Shown in pieces: positions 1-8,701 of a stretch of DNA of 64,000 nt. Every line of letters begins with the position of its first letter. The stretch's first letter is position 1. Location: positions 310,001 to 374,000 of the forward strand of contig OZ025726.1 of the NCBI GenBank assembly GCA_964019335.1. The letters run 5' to 3'. Source of the stretch: Diplonema japonicum. Its lineage: Eukaryota; Euglenozoa; Diplonemea; Diplonemida; Diplonemidae. The notes under the pieces were generated by a model. It was not told the origin of the DNA. It saw only the letters and a list, made by a program, of their open reading frames with translations, and searched no databases. The position numbers and the translations under genes were made by a program.

Positions 1-41
1 TTTTTTTTTTTTTTTTTTTTTTTTTTTTCTTTCTTCCATAC

Positions 42-988
42 GATGGGGCTCAACGAGTTGCCTTTGAACAAAATAGAGTAAATCACGCTGAAAATCTTAC
101 GTGTAGTGGTGACAGTGGCGTTGACAAGAGGGTCAAAGGTCGAGATGGTGAAGAAGATAAAAGACTGCCCCAAGGCGGAACAGATCGAGAACTGGATTTT
201 TTTTTTTTTTTTTTTTTTTTTATGTAATTCACTTCCCTCTTTACCTTGATGATCAACCACATGATGCGGGAGTCTTTGTTGCAGAATTCAATGGCGGCAG
301 AAATCTCGGAGTTCATGAAGGCAGCCACGATGGCAACCAGCAACATGTAGAGGTTGGTCCAAAACATAAAATCGTAAGCCTTAAGCTTAATGTTCTTCTC
401 GGCCGTCTTTGCCTTCAACCTCTTTTGCACACCACCAGTTAAGCCATCGCACGCCAAGGATCCTGCAAGCATGAACATACCCAAGTACGTGGACTCGGGT
501 GTGTCCTTCTTGCCACTCCCGAGCGAGACCACAGAAGTTCCAATGACAATTGCTGCAACCTGAGCATAGTCTCGGAGGGTGTATGTGGCTCCCCCTAAGA
601 GCAGCGAGCCTATCATCACTGGGATCATTTTGGCCGATTTTGCCAGTGTCGCGACGGGGAATGAGACACCGTACTTGAGAGCAGAGTTTGTGCACCATTT
701 ACTGAGCACTTGGGTGAAACCAGTTACTGAGAAAAGCTCGTGGGGTATGCCCCTTGTGAAGCCTGTGATTGCCAGCATTGTAAAGCTCACTAAAACGTTC
801 GCAGCGGCCTCTAATATCTGCAAGAACCACACGTAAGTAAACTTCCCCCCGTCGGCATCCTTGAACCTAAACACGTCCTCCTGCAAGCTCCCATAGTACA
901 TGTAACAAGCATAGATACCCCCCGCTCCCCACAACAGTTGCGGGATCGTCCCTTTCTTCTCCACTCCCTTCTCGGGTTTTTCAGACAT
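42..988 (-). CDS. SLC35B1: SLC35B1-like ER nucleotide/nucleotide-sugar transporter (3' end outside window)
   Basis: Multi-pass membrane transporter of the drug/metabolite superfamily. SLC35B1 is an ER-resident nucleotide exchanger, and older annotation calls the family UDP-galactose transporters. Exon 1 runs 988-245 (248 codons). A 53-nt GT-AG intron (244-192, GTAAAG donor, long A-run, TCCAG acceptor) is followed by exon 2 from 191 to about 42. The join is in phase and restores the family block around GQSFIFFTI, then TTTRKIF, which fixes the splice. A GTATGG donor at 41-40 then enters a poly(A) stretch, so the last roughly 25-40 codons lie beyond the left edge; this donor is probable rather than certain. 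Hydrophobic segments occur throughout, and the C-terminal SLSP block matches the family. The open frame read straight past 245 ends in a lysine run that is intron, not protein. Confidence 0.88.
192..244 (-). other. 53-nt intron of the SLC35B1-like gene
   Basis: On the coding strand it begins GTAAAG and ends TCCAG, with more than 20 A residues just upstream of the acceptor where a polypyrimidine tract would be expected. Removing it keeps the frame and restores a conserved transporter block. Confidence 0.85.
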
Positions 989-1132
989 TTTTTTTTTTTT
1001 TTTTTCCCTTCCACCTGGTGATTATTTTTTTTTTTTTTTTTCCCGGGGAGGATGATACGGTCAAGATTTTTTTTTAAAAAATAAATAGAAAGAAAAAAAA
1101 CAGGAAAAGAAAAGAAAAGGGCGAGAAAAAAA

Positions 1133-2726
1133 ATATATGGGTCGATTTCAAAAAACCCCCCCCAAAATGAGGCCAATTGACACTTTCGTTGCATCTTTGG
1201 CATGCCGCCCCCTTTAAAAAAAATTCTCCATATTTCCCGGCCCATATTAGGAAAGAACCCGGGTCAGAAATCGCTCAAGGGTGCTATTTTGACCTATGAA
1301 AAATTCAGTCTTAGGGTCAAAATCGGGTTTTAGTGGTTTTGGTAAAGTCAGAGATTATGCTTTCAATAGCAAGAAATAGCGAAACTCACTGCTAGAAGGT
1401 GGCTGAAATGATGTTGGTGACGTAAGTGGAAACCTTCATTTCCTAGTCTTCTGCGGCTGAGATGTGCTGCTGCTGAGTGGGCGACCTCGTTTCTTTTTCA
1501 TACTATTAGGCCTTCTACCGCATTTTGGGGGGGGTTTTAAGAGGCTCATTCATAGGTGTACTTGTGCTTTGGGCTTGTCATGGGGTGGCGAGTATTTTCG
1601 TAATTTGGTTACCATTCTTTCTCGTTTTTCAAGTCCGGGAAGGCTATCAGGAACGTCCTCACTCATCACAAGATTCATAGACTGGGGGCCTTTTCTCTGC
1701 CCTGTCTGCATCGAGTTCTTTGATGATGTACTTTAGTTCCTTCTAGCTCGTGGACGCACACGTAGCAAAACACCCTCCGGTGTGCTCCTGAGCTCATATG
1801 CACCTGTAAAATCCGGAAACTCAAGAATTTTCTTTTTGTACGGGCCAAAGACATCAGTAACTACATGCACGGCACACTGTATCGTATTGGTGATGTTAGC
1901 TATTTGTTCCACAGTTTTAATTGTGGAACGAGGCACCCAAAACCAAACACGAGAGAGCACACCAAAGTGGCTGTCCCTGTTGTTTTTGCCGTGTTTCTCC
2001 CCCAGAAACCACAGGGAAAACGTCCGATCGGGATATACATAACGAAGACCAAAAAGAACAAAGTAGCAAAATTCCTTTGCACGAAAGTGACGTCCACCGT
2101 CAGTCCAGAGTATCCACTCCATTTTTTTCTTTATTTTTTTCTGTGCCCATGCTACTGTGGAACAAGACTTTTCCAACAGTAAGGCCAGCTGCCCTTATTT
2201 CATCATGTGTGATGTGGTCAAGCCTCATGCCTCTGACCAATTGGCGCCGTGTGGTGTCTTGTTGGCTACTAAATCAACCAGAAAATGATAGCAGAAGTGC
2301 CGCTAGAAGTTCCCCTTTACACACTACGTCACAAACTAGTGCAGCACAGTCGTTGCCACTGAGCTTCTCAAAAACCTCTGTGGCAAGTGTCCTGATCGCC
2401 GTGGTGTTCCCATTTACCCTTTCTCGGTCCGAATACCATTTTTTTTTACCCCTAGCTTCTCAACAGCAAGTTTAAAAGCATCCATTTTTGTCACCCCCTC
2501 TTTTACTCAATTTGTGCAAAGTGAAAAAACCCATTTTTGCCCCTAGGATTGAATTTTCTGGGTACTAGTAACACTCACTTTCCCATTTTCTGGGGTGTTT
2601 TCTTTCCTAACCTGGGCCGGGAAAGTTGTAGAATTTTTTTTCTTTGGGAAAAAGTACTTAGAGAAATATTGAAAGTGTCAATCGGCCTCATTTTTTGGGG
2701 GGGGGTTTGAAACGATGCCATATAAA
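1133..2726. mobile_element. Decayed cut-and-paste DNA transposon with about 120-bp terminal inverted repeats
   Basis: The left end (about 1133-1262) and the reverse complement of the right end (about 2600-2726) align over roughly 120 bp. Shared blocks include TATATGG, TTTCAAA, a C-run, ATGAGGCC then ATTGACACTTTC, and TTTCCCGGCCCA followed by TTAGGAAAGAA. Between them lies a degenerate minus-strand coding region with the look of a transposase. No clear target-site duplication was found because the flanks are A-rich. Superfamily not assigned. The element is about 1.6 kb, so it is either internally shortened or a small family. Confidence 0.75.
1733..2475 (-). pseudogene. Degenerate transposase-like coding region
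   Basis: The best open stretch (2176-1733) carries TDGGRHFRAKEF, later FLGEKHGKN, then DSHFGVLSR. This spacing resembles the acidic-residue core of RNase H-fold (DDE-type) transposases seen in protist elements; that is motif memory, not a search result. Upstream coding-looking fragments between 2475 and 2180 sit in different frames and are broken by stops, so the gene is dead or needs several frameshifts. It lies between the two inverted ends of the surrounding element, which explains its presence. No host function is proposed. Confidence 0.55.
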
Positions 2727-3034
2727 GAATACCCACAAAGAATGCATTTTTTTTCTTTCTTTAGTTTTTTTTCTCTCTTCTCCTTTCCTTTTTCATTTTT
2801 TTCTTGGGGGGGGTAGTACACATATGGTTATTAGGTTATAAAGGAATACGGCGTTTGGGGGGGTAGGGGGGGTCACATGGGGGTGGTAAAGTGGGTTTTT
2901 TCAAATTCGGAAATAGCAGAGCACTGGAGCCGCTTAAACCATGTAAAACACCCCTTTCTCCAAAAAATCGATTTCCGCCCGGTACTTTTCACTTTTGGGC
3001 ACCTACAAGGCATTATTTTGCATTTTTAAAAAAG

Positions 3035-3311
3035 GTGACCACGGTTTGGTACCTGGCCTGTTGTCTCCCCTGTAGTTTCTGAATTTTCTGAATTTTCTGA
3101 AAATTTTAGAATTTGACCAGGTTTGTTCCACCCATTGATTGCGGCTCTTTAGGACGCCGCTACCGTTTGAACGGCAGAGTACTGTCTTACATCGCCCGAT
3201 TGTGAATTTTTCTGTGTTTTGCGCGGCATTTCTGATGAATATTTATCATTTTCTCGAGGTTAGGAGTAAGTTTGTTTTTTGCAAAGATTTCAGGTACCAA
3301 ACCGTGGTCAC
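3035..3311. repeat. Element bounded by a 21-bp perfect inverted repeat
   Basis: GTGACCACGGTTTGGTACCT(G) at 3035-3055 is exactly reverse-complemented at 3291-3311. Flanking sequence outside the arms is also weakly symmetrical (GCATT...TTTTTA). The interior is T-rich and shows no convincing gene. Probably a non-autonomous element. Confidence 0.6.
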
Positions 3312-3481
3312 TGTTTTCAAAAATACAGATAAAGCATTAACAAGTGCTCAGAAATGCTCTAATCTGGCGAATTTTGATTTTTTTGGTTAATTTTGAGGGT
3401 ATTGGGCGGTTTTTTTTACCTTAGGAGAAAAAATTTAAAAAAAAAAATTCACGTTTAACCACGTTTTTAAGGACCATGTGA

Positions 3482-3682
3482 CCCCCCCTAGGGCTATGCT
3501 GGCATGGAAACGCGTTTCCATGCATTTTTTGAAAAAAAGGGAAACGGAAACGTTTCCTTATGTTTCCTTAAGAAGGAAGCCGTTTCCATAAGAATTTTGA
3601 AAAGTATGGAAACGGAAACGGGAACGGAAACGTTTCCACGTTTCCTGCCAGCATAGCCCTAGGGGGGGGGGGGGGGGGGGGG
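3482..3682. repeat. MITE-like element with TIRs and internal GGAAACG palindromes, ending in a G-run
   Basis: Arms CCCTAGGGCTATGCTGGCA (about 3486-3504) and TGCCAGCATAGCCCTAGGG (3646-3664) are perfect inverted repeats continuing into C- and G-runs. The interior is packed with GGAAACG and its complement, including self-complementary GGAAACGCGTTTCC and two copies of GGAAACGTTTCC. A G-run of about 21 follows the right arm. Confidence 0.75.
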
Positions 3683-3817
3683 GAGATAAGAGATGAGGAG
3701 AAAAATATGGGGGGGGCAAATCATAAGAAATTAAGGGATGGCAGGGGGGGGAGAAAAAAAAAGACAGAAATCACAAAAAAAGAAGAAAAAAAATGGACAC
3801 AGAGATGAGGCATCTCC

Positions 3818-5308
3818 TTAGCCGTCGTAGTTCACTTCTTCCTCAACAATAATATCTTCCTCGGGTACGCAGGGCGTTAGCTGGTGCTCTGCTCGGATTC
3901 CTAGAATGGCCTTTGTCTTCATTTGCATCTCGAAACCGGTTATCACACCACAATCTTTCTTCTTCCGCAAGATGTTAATATATTTTATGTCTTGTGCGGT
4001 GTTGGCCAGCGTGCGCCTGCTTGTCGCTGAAATGAAGGATTTTACTTGTTCGATATCACCAAAAGCTTCTTTGTTCAACGAGGGCTTAGGTGGGACAGCA
4101 GGACACGTGGGAGGTGTCAGTCTCACGGGCACGGAAGCCTCGTTCACACGAGAAGAAGGTTCCTCACCGTCTTCTTCCTCTTCCTCCTCATCCTCCGAAG
4201 GAACTTCCCCGACAAACACTGTTTGCAGTAATTCTGAAGCCGTCCTTCTAAACCCTGCCTTTCTCTGCAGGCACGACACTAAAAGATCACTGCACTCGGA
4301 ACTGATCCCATCAGGAAAAGGCGGCGGGTCGGTCATGCGAGCGATTTTATACATAACAGCGAATGGTTCTTTGCATCCGAAGTCTGGCGGATCACCCATT
4401 AAAAGTTCTATCACTGTGATGCCAAAACTCCATATATCTGCTGAGATGGTATGCCCAGTCCCGGTGATGACCTCTGGTGCCATGAAACATGGGGTTCCAA
4501 CTGTTTTGGTTGAAAGGCCTTCTAAGCGTTCCGCAGCTCCGAAGTCTGCAAGCTTGACAGATCCTGAAACGTCGAGCAAGGTGTTGTCGCTTTTGACATC
4601 GAGGTGTGCCACGCCCTGTGCGTGGAGGTATTCGAGGCCTTGAAGCATCTGACGAGAATACCGCTTCACTACTTTTTCTTGAAGCTTCCCAAAGTGTTTC
4701 AATATACTCCGTAACGACCCTCCCGGTATGTACTCCATGAAGATCTGGAGCATGGTGTCCCGCCGTTCTGCACCGTAGTATCTGACGATATTGGGGTGTG
4801 CCAGGTGCTTCATCAAAGTGATTTCCTTGATTATATCGTTAATTTGTTCTTTCACTTCCTTCACTGCGTACTTGAAATTTATGTCTTTTACGGCAACTAG
4901 CTCGCCTGTCGAGGTGTTTAGCCCCATGTAGACGGTGCCGTTTGCGCCTTGTCCTAAAATTTGTGATCCGTTTTTTAAAATGTTGCATTTTTTTGAACGT
5001 TTCGTCCGGTTCGTCCGTGTGGGTAGGTTTTGGCTCGGTCTGCTCGGCAGCGACAGTTCCTCCGCTGCGGACGACGACGAAGAGGAAGAGCTAGTCGATG
5101 TCACCGTTCCGTTCTGGTACACGTTGTCGGCGTTCTTCATCGGTTTCAACGGGGTCGTGTCCGTGACCCTCGTCCCTGTTTCGTCGTGCCCCCCCAACTT
5201 CCCCTTCTTCTCCTCTTCCTTCAGGAATTTCTTAATCGCCCTCTTCCTTTCCTTATTCTGCTCTCGCTGTTTTTCACGGATTTTTTCATCTTCCAACAAC
5301 AGATCCAT
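3818..5308 (-). CDS. STE11/MAP3K-like serine/threonine protein kinase
   Basis: Single-exon kinase of 496 aa, closest in pattern to MAP kinase kinase kinases (ANP/NPK1/STE11 group). An N-terminal basic, coiled-coil-prone segment (1-40) and a Ser/Glu-rich linker precede the catalytic domain at about 115-370. The glycine-rich loop is GQGANGTVYMG (119-129), the ATP-anchoring lysine is K141 in VAVK, DFG is 255-257 and the APE is 277-279 after GTPCFM. The catalytic loop reads HLDVKSDN (235-242), so the usual HRD arginine is leucine while D237, K239 and N242 remain. Because the HRD Arg normally contacts the phosphorylated activation loop, the kinase may not depend on that phosphorylation; this is inference. 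The C-terminal tail has an acidic run and a proline-rich stretch. No conventional splice signal is seen close upstream of the ATG. Confidence 0.9.
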   Translation of the reverse strand: MDLLLEDEKIREKQREQNKERKRAIKKFLKEEEKKGKLGGHDETGTRVTDTTPLKPMKNADNVYQNGTVTSTSSSSSSSSAAEELSLPSRPSQNLPTRTNRTKRSKKCNILKNGSQILGQGANGTVYMGLNTSTGELVAVKDINFKYAVKEVKEQINDIIKEITLMKHLAHPNIVRYYGAERRDTMLQIFMEYIPGGSLRSILKHFGKLQEKVVKRYSRQMLQGLEYLHAQGVAHLDVKSDNTLLDVSGSVKLADFGAAERLEGLSTKTVGTPCFMAPEVITGTGHTISADIWSFGITVIELLMGDPPDFGCKEPFAVMYKIARMTDPPPFPDGISSECSDLLVSCLQRKAGFRRTASELLQTVFVGEVPSEDEEEEEEDGEEPSSRVNEASVPVRLTPPTCPAVPPKPSLNKEAFGDIEQVKSFISATSRRTLANTAQDIKYINILRKKKDCGVITGFEMQMKTKAILGIRAEHQLTPCVPEEDIIVEEEVNYDG

Positions 5309-5518
5309 TATTTTAAAAAATAAAAATTAATGGGGGGGGAGTGTAAAAAAAAGGGGGGTTTTTTTTTTAATTTTTATATTAAGGTTTAGGCTACCACCCT
5401 CCCCCTCCCTCCCCCCTTTTTTTTGTATGAGGTATGTTTAAAGGCAAGAGGAAAAAAAAAAAGAGTTTTCAATAAAAGCTTGGTTTTCTCTTCTTCTTTT
5501 TTTAATTTTGCCCTATTC

Positions 5519-8500
5519 TTACACCTGTATATCATTAATAGACCCGTAGTGCCATAGAGCAGACCACAAAAGGGATCTGGAGGTCTTTAAAAGGGCCTTT
5601 GCGAAGCTTGAAGGTGCGCGTGTCTTGAGGGCGTCCTTTAGCTTGGTGTCTAGCACCGCCTTGCTTGCTATGAATTCCACGTCATCTTCGTAGGCGGCTC
5701 CATCGATGGTGAAAGAGACATACAGCAGTTGGTCTATTTCTGCGAGACAGTTCTCACAATGGGTTTTGTGGATGCTGAAAGGGAAGTCCTTGGAACAGAC
5801 CTCGCAGACGCTTTTCTTCTTGTACTTTGCGGACCCAGTGTAGCCGCTTTGAATTTCAGGTAAAAGAATATCGTCCGGACACTTCTTCGGAGCTTTTTTA
5901 AGCCACTTTGACATCATTCCTTGCATGGCGGGGTTCGAATCTGTAGAAGCTCGTTTTTTCGCAGGTTTTCCTGCACTGCCGTTTGACAACCGTCTAGACT
6001 GCTTTTTCCTTTTAGGTATGCTCAGTACACCCACGACACTGCATAGCACCACGATCCCGTGCATAGATATTCTTGTTATCTTCCTCCTCTGTCTTCTTAA
6101 CAGTTTTTCCTGGGCTAACGCTGCCTTCGCCGCTACGTGGGATAGGCAGCCTGTGATGATAGCTGTTAAAACACCGTCGCTCTTCAGGGCTTTCTCCTGC
6201 ATAAATACCACAGCAGCAACACATGACAAGGTAACCAACGGTACGGCAGATCTGTCAAGAATCTCTCGCGACGGGGGAGGTGGAGGCAACAACGGTACAG
6301 TCGGCTCCGTCCCACGTAGGATATAAGGGAAATTCACAGAAATTTCATCTATGAACTGAGATGGGATAAATTCAGGCACGGAAGCTACATAAGATATCGA
6401 CAGATACTGAATAGCGCGTGTCATGGCGACGTAGCAGAGACGGCGTTCCTCTTTGAGCATGTCGTAAAGCGGGCTGGGTTCGATCTCGTACCGTGAAATG
6501 TTTTTGAGGATCTGTAGCTTTGGGACGGAGTTGAGACGAGTGCCCGGCATTACCGACTCGTTGCATCTGACTAGAAAAACAAAATCCCATTCCAGCCCTT
6601 TTCCTCCGTGAATGGTTGTTAGAGTGACCGGGGCTTTCCCTTCTTCTTCACCTCCTTCCAAACCAGATATCACGACGTGGTCGCAGAAGTTCTTGAGGTT
6701 CTGGATCTTGTCCTCGCAAACAGGGGGCTTCCAGGTGGTTCTCGCGTACGTCAGGATCTGTTCCACGGCGACCTCGCCGCTTGTCTTTTTTTTCGACTTC
6801 CCCCATTTTTCCTTCATCATCTTCCCATATCCGGTCTCGTTCAGGATGTATTCAATGACCTTTGGAACGGACCCGCTTGCTGCGATTTTTTTCACGGAGC
6901 TCAGCATATGGTGTATGTTCCGCAAGCTGGCCAGGGTTCTGTCTGTTTCAGATGCTCGTCTCCCAGGGGTCTTCTTTTTAGAGTCCTGTTCCACCGTGCT
7001 CGCCATCGCAAGCCTGTCGAAACCTTTGAACTGCAGTAAAGACCCTTGTGTCTGTCGGGCCTTTTTGGAATCGGCGCGGGGTGATTGAACCCCGTACAGA
7101 GAGATGTGATTCAGCTTCTCGTAAACGCTTGTTAAGTGGTCGGGGGTTGAGGTGCTTAACAGTTGTATGACGTCGTTCGGCTTCAATGATCGGTGCGGTT
7201 TGTTGAGGATTCTCTTGAAGAACGATATGTCTGAGCTGTTCGACACAAGGTACAGCAACGCAAAGACATCTTGGACAACAGCGTTCTGAGCCAACGGCTG
7301 CGAAATCTTCGACACGAAATCGATCCCGACCTCCTCGAGCCGCTTCTTGAAATCCGTCAGAGGTTCATGGTTCCGACACAATATCGCCACCGTTTTCTCC
7401 CGTTCACATGTAACTATTTTATGGATCAGTTCCACGACAGACCAGGCTTCCTGAGATGGGGAAACATGCTTAGAAATGCTGAAACCCCCGGGATCGATCC
7501 GGGTAGCGCTGCTGCTTGATCCACCTAAATTTAACTCAGCTTGCATCTTTGAAAGCTGAGCGGTGAAGTCGTTCGAGGACGTCTCATAGTAGATGTTGTT
7601 CCGGATGAGGTTGTTTGCCACTCGTGAGATATCCGCTGTGCACCGGTAGTTTTTCTCGAGCGACCGAATGGCGGTGTCGGGGAACGCGTCGTGGAAACGT
7701 TCAAACACTTTTGGGTTCGCACCTCTGAAGCCGTATATTGACTGGTTGACGTCGCCCACCACTGTGACCCCTGTGTTCTCGCCGACCAAAAGCTTCAAGA
7801 GTTCCCATTGGTCGTTGGACGTGTCCTGAAACTCATCAATTAGTATGTGTGCAAACCTCTGCGCGTGTTCTTTCCTCACGGTTTCGTTCTGCTTAAACAG
7901 AGACAGGGGAAGCCCGACCATATCGTTGAAATCGCATAGTCCAGCTGCTTTCATTTCTGACGTATAGATAGTTGCAGCCTTTTTGTATTCATATCCGTAC
8001 ATTTCATGATGCAAAAAGGCTTTTTGACCGGATTTGATCCCATCTACAACTTTGTCCAACCCGTCAGCGGACTCGAAGTCAAGCTTCACCCGGATCTTTT
8101 CGAAGATCAGGTTCCGTTCTGCCTCGGATGCTGTTTTAACAGGCTTTTCATATCCAAGCTCGGCGTATCGTTCCTTTACGATAGACAGGCCTAAAGCGTG
8201 GATTGTCATGATTCGGCACCCGTGCTCACGGTCAAGCATTCTCGAGACCCTTACCTGCATCGACTTCGCCGCTTTGTTGGTGAACGTGACACACAGCACT
8301 TGTTCCTCTTTGACAAAGTTGGTTGCAACGAGGTATTCAATCCTTTTACATAATACATGGGTCTTGCCACTCCCGGGTCCTGCCACAACGATGAGCGGGC
8401 TAGAGGGATCGACTTCCACGCATGCTTGTTGCAAATCATCATCGATCATGGGTTGGGCATGGGGATTCTCCCTTTTTTTCCCGTTTACCTGTGTAATTTG

Positions 8501-8639
8501 AAGCAAGTTTCTCTTTTTTCGTTCGCAAAAAGAAAAAAAAAAAAAAAAAAAAAAAAAAAAGAAAACACTCTAAAGTGAAAAGTGAGAAAAGTGAAAAAAA
8601 AAACTTACGCAACCCGTTGCTTTTTTGATTCCGGTTCAT
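5519..8639 (-). CDS. UvrD/Srs2-like superfamily 1A DNA helicase with C-terminal UBZ-type zinc finger
   Basis: DNA repair helicase of about 1000 aa. Motifs in order: Walker A AGPGSGKT, Ia VTFTNKAA, II LIDEFQDT, III GDVNQSIYGFRGA, IV EKNYRC, V TTIHGGKGLEWD, VI LCYVAMTRA. Numbering the frame from 8506, a CEVC...HKTHCENC block at about 901-920 has the C-x2-C...H-x3-C spacing of Rad18-type UBZ ubiquitin-binding fingers. A stretch before it (about 745-830) is unusually hydrophobic. The main frame is open upstream of its first in-frame ATG at 8449. The end at 8639 is chosen because an ATG there sits 3 nt after a polypyrimidine-TAG site; joining it to the main frame needs an intron I could not place in phase (a GTAAGT donor at 8608 leaves the wrong phase). 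The helicase core is firm, the N-terminus is not. UBA2 lies 62 nt upstream. Confidence 0.85.
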
Positions 8640-8684
8640 CGCCTACGCAGGGGGAAAAAAAATGTAAAGAGGAAAGGAAGAATT
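8640..8684 (-). promoter_or_regulatory. Putative trans- or cis-splice acceptor ahead of the helicase start
   Basis: The coding strand shows a polypyrimidine tract (CTTCCTTTCCTCTTTAC, then T8 and C5) ending TGCGTAG at 8643, 3 nt before ATG at 8639, inside a 62-nt gap after the UBA2 stop codon. This is the arrangement expected for a spliced-leader acceptor in a polycistronic array. No leader RNA gene was recognised in the window, so trans-splicing is an inference. Confidence 0.4.
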
Positions 8685-8701
8685 CTTTTTTTTTTTAGAA
8701 T

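Noticed and set aside
83-244. Extension of exon 1 of the SLC35B1-like gene through a lysine run
   Set aside because: A GT-AG intron with good phase removes it and restores family sequence.
5519-8506. TTG at 8506 as the helicase start codon
   Set aside because: Non-ATG starts are rare in eukaryotes; the frame is simply open upstream. An upstream exon or the ATG at 8449 is more likely.
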